Below are positions 46,742-58,868 of a DNA stretch of 64,000 bases, in pieces. The stretch is from Drechslerella dactyloides (Eukaryota; Ascomycota; Orbiliomycetes; Orbiliales; Orbiliaceae), in the NCBI GenBank assembly GCA_020064725.1, contig JAGTWJ010000017.1, forward strand, positions 3,844,001-3,908,000. Reading direction: 5' to 3'. How positions within the stretch are numbered: the first letter of the stretch is position 1; every line of letters starts with the position of its first letter. The position numbers and the translations under genes are program-made. A model generated the notes under the pieces. It saw only the letters and a program-made list of their open reading frames with translations. It was not told where the DNA came from and ran no database searches.

Positions 46742-47632
46742 ATGTTTCCGAATAGTATCGTTCTAGCGGCCACATTTGTGGTTTCGATATCGGCTGCTGT
46801 TCTACCAATCCGCACCCGCGATGATCCACATCCAACGCAACGTGAGTCCATCCTACGACTAGATCTCAGCGGTCAAATTCAGTCTAATAACGTCATTTCC
46901 TACTCATAATCAGCCCAGAGATATAGGTATCTCCTCTGGAATAGTAATGACACCGCTACAACAGAGTTTGTTGAAAAAACCGACGACGCCTGGGCTAAAG
47001 TCAGTCTCGAATTTCCTATAACGATGTTTGGCAAGACGAGCCAGGTAGCGTGGATTTCCGTCAATGGGATATTTTCCATTGACGAGCCTGACTTGAATGT
47101 CCGGAGCGTGCCCGAAAGAACTCTCCCCGTCGACCCCTCAAGTTGCAACACTACGAACTTCGATTCTAGTACCCAAGGAGGCTGTATTCCAAACACTGCA
47201 ATTCTCCCGCTGTGGCGCGATATGTCTATGAAAGCCGGTATACCGATAAAAGATCTGAATGTTGAAATTGCCTACACCTGGCATAAAGGTTACGAGACCC
47301 CACATCACCACATCGCTTGGATGTTCTGTGACAAAGAGGTCTCATGGGACACCAACACGTCGGTGTATCCGTCGATGGACCAGAGGTGCGGAAAAGCCTT
47401 CCGGTTTACCCTTCTAACCTTCGGGCCGGACAAGCCTGGGGTTTATCTCATCCAGCATCAAGTGTTCAACTACAGCTTCGCGGACGTCCAGGGAGTGATC
47501 GGTGCTCAATCATATTCCGAGGGCAAAAGTATGATGGTTCCTGTTGGCGATATCTATAAAGCAGGGGTAGAGGGGCTTGCGGGTGTGAACTTTGATACCG
47601 ATACTTTAGAAGTAACACCATACTATGGTTAG
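46742..47632 (+). CDS. Putative secreted protein C, tandem pair 2
   Basis: Unrecognised family. Exons 46742-46841 and 46914-47632 give 272 residues. The first 20 residues (hydrophobic core IVLAATFVVSISAAV) form a clear signal peptide, and the phase-1 intron lies at residue 34. The core reads TDDAWAKVSLEFPIT, then WISVNGIFSIDEPD, VPERTLPV, GGCIPNTAILPLWRD and TPHHHIAWMFCDK. The order FPIT, NG-I-S-D, PLWRD recalls the NIDO-type beta-sandwich of extracellular proteins, but this is only a pattern resemblance. Four core cysteines are shared with protein D (SSC, GGC, FCDK, RCGK). Potential N-glycosylation sites are present. D lies 1.6 kb downstream with the same intron position. No catalytic motif is seen. 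Confidence 0.78.
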
Positions 47633-49278
47633 ACAACCACGATACTGGGTGACCATCTGATTGGCGAGACAAATACTGGGGAAGGTTGAATAAATAGGCC
47701 CGGAGAACTATCATAGCTAGGTTGAGTTGCAGGTTAATCGACCAAGCCTGCACATTTCATTGCCAGGCGGTGTCCCGAAAGAACACAATTATGTATTAAC
47801 AGCTAGGCTAGCCTCGGCGGACAATCCGTAGCCTGGAGCAACAGATTTAGCCAGATACTCAAGAATTCCATCTATAGAAGCATAACATGTCATCGTATCG
47901 TTCTGCAACCTGAAGTTCCATCCATGTCATCTCAAGCAATGAGTTTCTATATGCACAGTTGATCTAATCAAGCCTGATATAAATCTACATGATCTAAGCA
48001 CGAAATTTTAGTCACCACATTCCCGCGTATACGCTTATGCAAAGTTTATTTGTGGTGTATCACGTAATGCATCGTACTTCGATCTCAACTACCGCCTTCC
48101 TATCTAGTCTTGTAACGGAAATTCAGCGCTCTATCGTAGCAAGGTCCCAGAATACACGCTGTGGTATAAAGTTTATCCTCCCAAGACCCCGGTGAGCTCG
48201 GTCCGAACCGAAACTTAATCTCTAGGTCCCTCTATAATTCAATTGCAAGCCAGGTTAGCTTGCTCATGACGTGGAGAATTATATTGAACTTATATAGATA
48301 GAACGACCTAGTAAGTACCTATGTAAGCGGCTACATCCGTTTGCGTTCCAGCAGCGCTATGTCCTATGGCCTTACATTCAAATGGCTCGCATCTCAGAGG
48401 CAGTGTGGTATTGTCTCCTCAGAGGACGGATACCGGCATTTACCACCAAGACCAACTTGCCTCATTTACGTTCAGGGGGCATACGTTACATGAATCAGCG
48501 TCGTATGATAAATAGCCCATTGTCACTGCGGCATATAGCGTTGGTCGGCTGATAGAGTCGGTATTTATCAAGCTAGGAGATGGTTAGGTACCTAGAATCC
48601 CCTGTTCGCATATCGAGATTCGAGGAACCCCATGCCAGTGTATCGCGTAAAATTCACATTTTAGACATCTGCTTACCGATTCCGGAAGCTGCCTCTGAGT
48701 CCCAATGCAGGCACACTGCCGTCGACCGATAACTGATATTGTGTGCTGTTTATGGAACGGACCGTTAGACGGTTGAAGATGCAAGGAGGCGAGGGATGGA
48801 AAGGATAGCTTCCAGATATTACTCGTAGTTGTTACTTGGCCATTGGCAATATTAAGCGTGCATGGGGAAGAATTTTATGAGTGGGTGACGTGCATAATTT
48901 GGCTCGACCTGCCTCTTATTTCAGTGATCATAGGTTCACATTAGTCTCGATGTCAACCGACGGCTCGCTGTTGTGGCGGTTCACATATGAACCCTCCGCC
49001 TAGAGTGCATTAATGAATTTGCAAGCCTTATTGCAAGGGCTCGACAGAAAGCAGAGCTTTCGTTCGGAGTCGGGGTCCGGAAATTGTATAAAAGGGCAGT
49101 ATCCCGTCGACTCAATGTAGTATCAACTGATATCAGTCCAAAAATACACCTGCAATAGCTGGCAGACACAGATTACCTCGCGAGCCAGACCCCCCTCTCA
49201 GGTTAACAAAAAGTCCGCGGGACCCCAAGTCCGAAGCCTTTAATTTCAATAAACTTGCGTCCTCCTACGCTTGACAAT
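47633..49278. other. Intergenic between the genes of tandem pair 2
   Basis: About 1.65 kb without a supportable gene. It contains the promoter of protein D, with TATAAAAG at 49087-49094. I saw no remnant of an additional copy. Confidence 0.5.
49087..49094 (+). promoter_or_regulatory. TATA box of secreted protein D
   Basis: TATAAAAG lies 185 bases before the start codon of protein D, at a typical distance for fungi. Confidence 0.5.
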
Positions 49279-50201
49279 ATGCTTCCGAAAGCAATTGGTC
49301 TCTTGGCCGTATCCGCGGTCGTGGTATCCGGTGCCATACTACCGCCACCACCACCAATTTTCAACGATACCGCACCATGGCACTTCAGTAAGATAAATTC
49401 TCCACAATCAGACATTTTTATATCTTCCATGCGCAGTCGGATCGCTAACGTATGCGCAATGTCTTGCTACGGGTTCTAGCTGAGGAGGATTACGACAATT
49501 ACAACAACTACGCGGTCGTCTGGGAAGCCAATTTGGCCTATACCGACCATGACGAATCATGGATAAGAGGAATCGACGATGCCTGGTTCGAGAAAGATCT
49601 CATGTTCCCCATTACCGTCTTCAACAAAACAACCCAGCGAATCTACATCAACATGAACGGCATCGTCTCCTTTGACAAGCCCGACTGGGGAATGAAGACT
49701 GTTCCAGAAAGGCCGCTCCCGGTCACGAACTGCAACGACAGCCCAGTTGGCGGCTGCATCCCGTCTACCGCCATCCTCCCGCTATGGAGGGATCTCAACT
49801 TGCAACTTCTACCCGCGGATCTGGGATACGGCTCGTTGGTCGCGATTACGTTCCAAAAACACAAGTCGTACCCGATTCCGCACCACCATTTCGCATGGTG
49901 GGCCTGCGACAAGTCGGCGCCTCATGATCCTCCCACGGAACGGGAGACCTGCGGTCGCGCCACTCGCAACGTCAGGATGACCATCGACGTTGAGAAGCCT
50001 TATATCATTATGCTAGACTATTGGGTTTTCAACACCACGGCCGTCGGATTCGGAGGTACCATTGGCGTTCAATCTGAAGGACAGTATCTGTCCGTGCCGG
50101 CGAGCCAGATTCGGACCGAAGCTTTTTCATGCACCCGGGTGATTTTCGATACCAAGGCGGTTACGAGCAAGGTCATTTACCCCGACTGGGGTCACTGCTA
50201 A
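49279..50201 (+). CDS. Putative secreted protein D, tandem pair 2
   Basis: Paralogue of protein C. Exons 49279-49387 and 49480-50201 give 276 residues. The signal peptide is clear (AIGLLAVSAVVVSGAIL), followed by a proline run. The phase-1 intron lies at residue 37, matching C. Shared blocks in order are DDAW, FPIT, YINMNGIVSFDKPD, VPERPLPV, GGCIPSTAILPLWRDL, PIPHHHFAWWACDK and TCGRATRNV. D has two more cysteines near its C-terminus (FSC and the final HC), absent from C, which may form an extra disulfide. Several NxT/S sites suggest glycosylation. The start was chosen at the first ATG giving a signal peptide. No known enzyme family matches. Secretion is supported; biological role is open. Confidence 0.8.
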
Positions 50202-52060
50202 TATAATGCCGATTGACCAGCCTGAGCGGACGTGTTTGGAGGAAAGGGGGAAACATTTATATTTAACGGTGTAACTTGAACCAACACATCACGCATATAG
50301 GTATACACCTGCCAATCGCATTTGCGAATGCTATATAGCCAATTTGATATTATATATTCAATTCGAACATCTTGTGGTTTGCGTCACCAAGTATCGCGAG
50401 TCGCATAAGATAAAGTGTTGTTTTGAAGAAACATCTTGCGGAGTGACTTCAGTCTAAGTCTAAGAAGGAGATCAATGACGTATGAAGACCTAGTCCGATA
50501 GCATATAACAGGAGGACATAACGACGAGTATATATAGTACGTCGGTGATGTTTCTTACCCTTGAGACAACGTGGTGTCCTGCCATTCGAAGGGAATCCTG
50601 CGTTGTGTGGCATTTGACTTCGGGCCGGTCTCGGCACATCCGTTCCGCAAACGCCGTCCATCGGCATCCCGAGTGAGCTCCTCGTCGGGACAACTCGGGA
50701 CGCCGACGATAGTAAACTTCCCGATCCCGGAACCAGTCCAAGCTGTTCTCGTTTGTACTTGACACTGTGTCTGGGATCCTTTCCGCATAGACCGATCGAT
50801 CTGCCGTTGGGGTTGCCGAATCGGCCACGTTGGGACGGCCGTGAGTACCTAACACCCTGAGGCCTGCAGGTACCGTTCATGCATGCAGACACATGTGATA
50901 TTTCCCTCCAAAACGCTAGGGATTGGAGCTTCCTTCCGTATTCACATGCCCAGAACATACCTACGAGCGTTCAGGCATGTCTTCACAACCGCCCACGTAG
51001 CTTACTTCCGATGTAAGGTAAGTATTTCTGGAAGTATACACTAGTCTTAGGCACCGGACAGTAGCGAACGTTGGAACCACTGCTTCAGGCACCTGGTATT
51101 TGAGGCTAACGTCTAACGTTAGTGCGCGCCGGGCACCTGGACATTTTCACATGTGGGCATCGATATCGGTATCGCTGTATACTAGCTCTGGAAGCTAATT
51201 GGCATGTTGAATTCTGCTTGCGGTATGCTGGGAATCGGCGCTAGTCAAATCGGCAAATTGGGTCGAGTCGACTCCCGGTATCATTGCAATTGCATGCGAA
51301 CAATAGTGATACATTATCTCATGTTGAGGGGTATACGCGTAAGGTACCTGGTTTTGATGACGAGCTGTGGTAGCTACAAGTATAGCTCAGAAGCTAAAGT
51401 TGTAGGGACCATACAACAACCATTGCACGTTTTAGCTAACCGCCAGTGCAGGGCCGGCCAACATGCAACTGGATCCAAGGTACTGCAGCCTATAGCTATG
51501 TTCCAGAAGCTTGCATCGAAGCTGCCCTGGTCGATGCGCTCCAAGCGTGGGGGTCACTTTTTTTCGGTCACCCTGGATATCGAAGACGTGCGTCAAGGTC
51601 AGGTAGGACCCATGGAGCCTTCCGATGAACCATTGGCCACGGGCACCACGTCGTCTCTAGGTTTGATTCAGACACCGAAGTCTACCCTCCCACCCAGCTG
51701 CAGGCAATGACTCTTCGTAGTCCCTCCTCAAGCGCAAGCACTGAAGCTGATACCTCGGCCCTCCGCTCCGTCCAAGCTTCACACTGCGGCGCTGCCGCGC
51801 CTTTCTGGAAACCATGGATCAAGTGCGCAATTCTCGAGTGAAAAGACGAATTCATCGAGCTACGGCGAGCGGAGTAATACGACTGTTGGTAAGATTAATG
51901 TACCGGGGTTAGCTACGGTAGGAGTATCCAACATGTTGGTCTATTGCGCAATCGCGCAGCTGAACCCGAAAACGTGCGTTCGCGATCCCACCACAATGGA
52001 ATCCTTATCGTCCCAAAAATACCTATGGTTCATTGCGTACCTCAGAATCATCGATGCATC

Positions 52061-52074
52061 ATGCATGCATGCAT
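52061..52074 (+). repeat. ATGC tetranucleotide run
   Basis: Fourteen bases of perfect ATGC repeat with two overlapping TGCATGCA palindromes. Confidence 0.75.
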
Positions 52075-53819
52075 ACTCTGAGCGTCGATCGAGCAGACCG
52101 CATTGTAGAGGTCGCGCATTTCTATCCTAGGCCGGGAAGATTTTTCTGTTGAGAGATAAGCCGTGTTGCAGCAGCGCGAGACGTTCGTTCGACTTTGATA
52201 CACACACCGGATTATCCCCCCATCCAACGGAAAAATTTTCTATAGGTTGGGACGCACGGTCGGTCCTTACTGGTCCCTCATGGCCATGGCTGGCTCCGAT
52301 ATCCACGTTCGGAGCCTCCGTCGGACGCAAGCTCGTATCTGTAGCCAATTTTAAAATTAAACACCAGCTGCTAGTCGTCCGAAATTTGATCCGATGTATA
52401 GGCCTAGCTCAGGATCCATGGGGTGCAGTGCAGTGAGCGCCGTTGATACCATATTTGTTATTCTCAGCGTAGAATTATTTTTCGTCCCGACGGTTCGGGA
52501 ACGAGCGCTTTCCGATGCGAGCATGGATTCATCCAGTTTTAAACCACGTTTGGCGAATAGTATGCGAGATGTGACGGCGGCTTAGTTACCCTTACCTTTG
52601 TTTTCGCCGTCAAGGGTGGCATTCAACGGTCGTCCTCACATGGATATAACGTCTAAGCTACTGGTATACCGTATTTATGTGTGTTCTCGGTGTCACGAAG
52701 CTCGGAACCGGGTTACGAGTCCGCAAACCGCGATCCTCCGATCCATGCATGGACGCACGCATGTATGCTCGGAATCAGCAACGAGATATCATGCCACGCG
52801 GTATGTAGGGATGCTTGTCGAGCTCGCTCGAGGGTTCGATTCGGAAACTCGCACAATATCGTGACGTAACGTCGGACAAAGACGTCCGCTCGTCACACAT
52901 GCACTCACGGGCGTACATACACTCTTGCGATCACTGTTTGCGGGGTATGCACCTACAGGAGCACAAGATGGCAATTTCACAGGCAAAAAGCTCACTATGT
53001 GTATAATGCAATGTGGTTTGCAACTTGATAGCCGGAGTGATACCTTGCTGCATATACGGAAACGGCTGCAGCCGCGGGTAGCAGGTAGGGCCATGCTAGT
53101 ATTCGTTGTGCGACAAAGCGGCGATCATGTGAGACTGGGCTGCTGCACGAGAACGTCCATCTCCTCGCTTACAAATTTAATTAAAATCGATTAGCGGTGT
53201 CTACGTAGACATAGACGAGGCTTGTGAATTGAAAGAAAGTCGAGTCTAGGTGTGTGTCAGCTGGCAGGCTTGGATTCAGATCACGTCGTGACATTTTCGT
53301 CACGACTGGTGCCGCGAGTTCCAGAGCTCAGCCAGCGACTTATGTAATTTCGACTATTGGTCGCAAAATGGCATGCACTCGGCGTGCACGCCGCCACCTT
53401 GGCTGTTGCTGATATGGGTATCGCTATCGGTTTGGGGACCAACGGTAGCGAGCCGCGTCTACAGAGAGATAATAGGGTGTGCAGGTGCAGGTGCTGGCGC
53501 TGGCGCTGGGGGAGGCAAATGTACCGTACTGCATGAACTCCGTCCCATTCGACTGGACATGTGCGGTAGCGTCCGCATCAGGCTTGTGGAGCAGAGATTG
53601 ATGTTTGCAAAAGGGGGTACCTTCTCATTCTAAGTATGAATGTGGATACACACGTACACGCGTACGGCAGGGTCTTTTTGGTATATTTTTTTGGGGTGGG
53701 CGTCGCTGTAGGCGGTTTCATGACCGACTTAGCCGGCCCGGAACGCGAGTGCCGTGACCAGTGATCGATGGAGTTCGCTCCAGCTATGGCGATGGGGTAC
53801 ATTATTAATTAAGAGAAGG

Positions 53820-53832
53820 TGCATGCATGCAT
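53820..53832 (+). repeat. TGCA tetranucleotide run
   Basis: Thirteen bases of perfect TGCA repeat (two overlapping TGCATGCA palindromes) in intergenic DNA. Confidence 0.75.
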
Positions 53833-56565
53833 ACTACATACACACAGATATGCACCGCGCAGAAAGCCGCGGATTTGGGCCAGTGCTTCTGCAAGTTGCA
53901 TCGATTCGCCGACTGGGCATACCCAGAAGGACGATCTGAGAGAGAATGCGGCTGCGGCTGCTGCAGCTGAGAGCGAAGTGGGATGGTTCTGGAACCGAGT
54001 TCTGCGTTCTGCACATTAGCACCGTATAGGTTCTTTTTCTTAACCGATAATCAAAGTTGGGAATTGTATCGGCCAGAACAAGGCGCATTGCACGAGCTAC
54101 GAAGCACGAAGTTAGACGGTTTGATGGAAGAAAATCGGCCAGGCGAAGGGCTGTTTTACATCTCGCCGGGTTAGCAAATCAGGGCGCCGTTTCTCGAAAC
54201 ATGCAACTGTCATGGGTTCGAGTTGGGTCAAGAGGGCTCGCCGGCTGGTCGCCCGCGGCCGGCGGGCCAAGGCCAAGGCCAGCTCCATCGCGAGCTAGCT
54301 CGAGCCAACCAGGCCAGGTAGGGCAAGTGGGGGTTGGCCCTGCACTTGGGACCCGAGTGCAGTAGCCAACTGGAGATAGTCTGACAGTCGCCTGGCCCGT
54401 GGCCGCGAGCAGAGTTATGCAGGGCGGTGCGCCAGCGCACCGTCCGGTCTTCTTCAAGCCATCCCAGGCGATTACCACCATGCAGCTTCGAGCCCGCCGG
54501 CGTCCGAGGCTTGCGGTCGACATGTGTCCAGGTCGAGCGACACCCCCCTTTCAGCCCTTTCTAGGCCCTTGGAGGCCAGGGAGCTGAGAGTGGCATGCTC
54601 GACGGGACCGCGAGGAGCGCGAACGAACAAAAGAATAAATGCTGGTGAGAGCCCACAGAGGAATCACCGCAATCTGCGATTCATTTCCAGGTGTGTCGAT
54701 GTAACCGCCAAACGAGCAACTCTCCTTGTACGATATATCGGAATTGTCGCCAGGCCGGTCAAAGCTAAGCCGCCAGTGAAAAACCGTTGACAGGAACGAG
54801 GATCCAGCGCCGGACGGAGGCATTCGCTATCAGCATTGTTACATTGGCTGCTGGATTCATCGAGGAAAAGAAAAATCGTCCTCGCAAATTCAGGGTTTTT
54901 TGGTCGACAGGCGGAACTCACCAGCTGGGATTCGACTCGATTCTCTCTTATCAGCGCTGGTTTCAGCCAGTCAGGAACACCGTCGCCATTATTAAGCTCT
55001 GTTGGGAGGAATCTCGGAAAGACAGTTTTTCAGGGTTTTGCTTGCCCGCCGTCGCAACGCACAAGCGGGCCGTCCACGCTGAAGTAAGCGGAAGAGCCAG
55101 TCAGGCTCCGTCTCGTAATTAAAGCCCAGCAGCTCGGAGGGAGCTCGCGATCGGGCTTCGGATCGAGTGTTCGAATAAAATCGCGATCTATTGACTGCGA
55201 CGGATTGCAAGCAGTCCCGTAGATAAAAACACTGCAGCTGCTCGCAATTGTCACGGCAGCAAATATATTCTGCTCAAACGTTACGGTAAGTGGTGCGCAC
55301 GTATAAACAGGACCTCCATCTCGATCTCGCCCCTCGATTGCGGCATCTGCATTCCTCGTTACCGAACTTGCAACCGGCCATACGGAAGAAGCTTCTTCGA
55401 ACGATTTTTTTTTGTTTTGCCGCTGACGTTTTCCTTGACTATCAGCGTATTATTAAGCTCCGGAGCCCAAAGAAGGTGGTTATTTTTGGTGCGCCCAAGG
55501 TACGTGAATCGATGAACCCTTCCAGAGGCAAGCGATTGGGTAGGATCCCGACCGAAACAGGCGGCCCTGCAGTCGAGCGCGAGTCAAGCTTTCCCAACTG
55601 TCTCTCGTCTTCGGGCGTAGCGTAGCGGGCTCCTGTTCGCGCATCGCTGGATGTTGCATATTTATGATGCGTGGTGCCAGAGGCGGTCCCTTCATACGGC
55701 ACTTCGAGCTGGCGTCCCGACAGTTGTCCTCTTTTTCATTCGTTCATTATCAGGAAGTCTTTATTCGGCACTTCACACAATTAATAATTGCTGACGTCTG
55801 CGACGTATATATCAGCAGTCTACCGGACAGTTACCACCGGCACTATAAAATATAGAATACCGGTTCAGCTATTTAATAACAATATATATCGGGCGCCGGC
55901 GCATTCGAACATCCCGCGGTCCATCACAGAAGACCGTTTGATATCAATCACGCAAATCTAAGAAATACAACAAGGCACAAGTTAATACTATCTCGCGGCC
56001 TTCCATACGGCGTGGGGGCGCACTTTGCATTTAACCTCGCCCAACCTGATCTCGCCATCCTCACTTGTGCGCCGGACCCACTTGGCACCACTGCCCGGTC
56101 AGTCTGAAGCAGCAGCTGCTGCTGCGCACCTTCGCCAGGCTGCCGGCTTTCCTTGTCCAATATATTAGTTGGGCGCATCGCATCGGAGCCGACGCTCAAA
56201 GGCTCTCCGAGTCAGGCAGGAGACGGATAGTAACTTTCAATTTGTCCGAAGCCTTCGGTCAGTGCAAGCTGCGCATAGCCTCGTCGCAGACTCACCAAGT
56301 TTTCTTTTCTTTCCATCTCAATCTTCTACTGCTCTCTCTTTCTCTCTCGAACTCGTACCATCTGTATTCCCATCGACCGAACCGCCAATTTTTCGATCTC
56401 CAACCTCTATCGCTGGTACAAACTCGCCGTCGACGATCGCAGATACAGGGCCCTTGATACAGACAGACAAACACGAGCCGGTGCCCCTGCGAGGTAGCTG
56501 CCTTTTCCCCGGTTAAATCCCTCTCGCCTTGGCGAACGCCCGTTTGGGCCGTTATCCCTGTCGAC

Positions 56566-58868
56566 ATGAAGAAGATTACGCTGTTCGAGATCCGGTATGT
56601 GTTGCACCTGTCTTCGATCCAGCTTGCTCGCGATATCGATACGCCCGTTGTGTCACCGTCGCACGACGTCGCGATGCTTCAACGTCATGTAACCAGCTGG
56701 ACTGATTATACTGACGTCTTCCGCATCAACTCACAGACTCGATCAAGATGTCCTAGTTCTCCGGGGTGACCCTTCGGAGGCCCATGGCGCCCAGCTCACC
56801 GGCAAAATCGTCATCTCTTGCACCGAGCCTCTCAACATGAAATCACTGACCATCAAGATCGCTGCCCTGCAAACAGTAAGGTCGGTGCATCGGACCCTTC
56901 TCACAAGCTTTTTCCCCTCCATCGGACACCCGCGGCTGACGTGACGTGTTTTTTTCTATCTCTCTTTGCAAATAATAGGTTTAGTGATCTGGCACATGGA
57001 CCCTTCGGCGCATCCAGCAAGCTCCACAAGAAGGAAAACGTTCTCTACTCAGACCGATTGGTTCCGATTGGAGAAAAAACGGTCCTCCAAGCTGGCAACC
57101 ACGAAATCCCATTCAGCTGGATCCTCAACGGCGGTAAGCGCAAAACAACTGCCACCCTCCCAAGCCAATAATTATTATGCAACTTTGACATAACGGAATA
57201 CTGACTGGGTTCCCCATGTTTTTCTGTGATAGATGCACCGGAATCTGTGGAAGGCTTCAGAGAGGCAAACATCCTCTGGAATATGCACGCCCATTTGGAA
57301 CGCAGCATCTACCAGACGGACGCCCACACACATAAGGTGAGGCTGAGCTCCTACATGACATAATCAATCCTGTATTCGTGGCGACGTCTGGTGCTGACCT
57401 GCTGATTTGCGCAGCATTTCCGGGTTATCCGGACTCTGCCGTACACCGCCCTCGAATTTTCGCAGACTATGGCGGTCGAGAACGTATGGCCAGATAAACT
57501 TGAATACACCATCAGCACGCCGAGCAAGGCTGTCGTTTTTGGCTCGCACATCCCCATCCAAGTCCGGTTGTCGCCGCTTCTGAAAGGCTTGCAGCCCGTG
57601 AAACTGAGCGTGGCCCTCAAGGAAACCTTTGAACTCAATGGGATCAGAGGGACCGGCTCCACCCGCACAATTCTTCAGAGGGAACTCGACGGCCGCGATG
57701 ATCCTCCTAGCGATGAAGACGATGGCTGCTGGATCTGGAACGAGAAGATAGTACTTCCGCGCAGACTAGCCGATTGTCTTCAGGACTGTGACGTTGGAAA
57801 CATCAAGATACGCCATAAAGTGAGGTTCGCCATCCAGCTGAAGAACCCAGGCGGGCATATCTCAGAGGTAAGCAATATCAATAGTGTCCTCGATGTGCTA
57901 TTGTAACACGACTCTAACTCTGCGTGCAGCTGCGTGCAACATTGCCTGTGATGTTCTTCATTTCCGAGAACTACCTCGTCAACGACCAGAACGAGGTCCC
58001 GGAGATCACGACCCAAGTGACCTCGGAGTCCGAGATCTCTGCCCCACCACGGTACGAACAGCACAAGCTCGACGCGCTCTTCGAAGGCATCGACCTCGAC
58101 ATGTACCTCAGCCAAGCCAACTCCCCCTTCACGCTCAGCCGAACCCCATCCGCAGAAAACCTCTACCGACTAAGACACGCTCGCGGCAGCGGCCATAACC
58201 TCGTCCAAGCCAGCGGGCTCGCCCCGCTCACCCCCCTCAGCTCCACTTCCGGCAACTCCTCTCCCGTCTTCGGCCACGATGCCTCGACGTCACGCTCTAG
58301 CATTGCTTCGTCCGGCTCGGTTTCAGGCCTCCCCTCGATCCTAACCCCGCACGGCCATGCGGACCTCGTTGATAGATTGCAGCGAGCCAACCAGCGGCCA
58401 GCGGGCTCAAGCGGGAGCCTGAACGCCTTGGCGAATAGCACGTCTTGGACTAACCCTCCCAGCGGACGAGAGTCGCCTACCATGGAGCACGAGGAGCGCG
58501 TGTCGATATCACCATCTTCGAGTCCTCTTCTGCCCCCACTCGATATGGATGAGATGAACAAGGTGCCCTCGTACAGCACGGCGATTAGAGCTCCCATGAG
58601 GAATCTGAGCTTCGAAACTCCGCCAACCTACGAACGCATCCCTAGCGACCCACCAAGTCGAGTTACGTCTTCGCAAAGCCTCGTCGAGATGTTGGCACGC
58701 CCCAGCCTCTCTCGCTCTTCTAGTTCGAGCAGCGAGAGCGCCGCTGCGCACAGCCCAACATCTCCGAGCCGTCGGTCAAACGATTCGCAAAGTCCTGAGG
58801 CATCGAGCCCGCACAAGTCACCATCAAAGCGGACCCCAAAGCTCTTCTCTACAAGATGGCGAGGGTAG
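56566..58868 (+). CDS. creD: Arrestin-domain ubiquitin-ligase adaptor, CreD-like
   Basis: Arrestin-related adaptor that links a HECT (Rsp5/HulA) ubiquitin ligase to permeases; in Aspergillus CreD opposes CreB/CreC in carbon catabolite repression. Exons 56566-56594, 56737-56880, 56979-57133, 57233-57336, 57415-57867 and 57930-58868 give 607 residues. Residues about 4-165 are the arrestin N domain (FEIRLDQDVLVLRGD, LTGKIVISCTEPLNMKSL, then ALQTVRFSDL). Residues about 170-310 are the arrestin C domain. Two PPxY motifs for WW domains follow (PPRYEQHKLD near 330 and PPTYERI near 525), plus VPSYSTA, in a long Ser/Pro-rich tail likely to be phosphorylated. For exon 2 the GTCGGT donor at 56881 was chosen over GTAAGG at 56876, because only the former avoids a stop and restores VRFSDL. 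CreD versus a close paralogue cannot be settled by eye. Confidence 0.85.

Larger units (their letters stand above)
50202..56565. other. Large 6.4 kb gene-poor stretch before the creD-like gene
   Basis: No gene is supported on either strand. The largest frames are 50449-50958 (minus, 169 codons) and 51204-51710 (plus, 168 codons). The first overlaps another long frame in a second phase and neither resembles a family. The region is GC-balanced, not A/T-rich, so it does not look like strongly mutated repeat DNA. It holds several TGCATGCA palindromes (50880, 52062, 53820), a short GGTGCA/GGCGCT run at about 53479-53510 and, from about 56295 to 56350, a C/T-rich tract likely to be the creD leader. 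It could hide a non-coding RNA or a long regulatory region. Confidence 0.5.

Noticed and set aside
50449..50958. Minus-strand frames of 169 and 121 codons in two phases
   Set aside because: They overlap in different phases, neither has a recognisable motif, and no splice sites extend them.
51204..51710. Plus-strand frame of 168 codons
   Set aside because: Mixed composition, no domain, no conserved start context; treated as chance.
52828..52845. GGTTCGATTC resembling a tRNA T-loop
   Set aside because: No matching acceptor stem, D-arm or A box within tRNA distance.
56876..56881. GTAAGG as donor of creD-like exon 2
   Set aside because: It looks stronger than GTCGGT at 56881 but would put a stop codon at the start of exon 3 (GTT TAG); the chosen donor restores the arrestin block.
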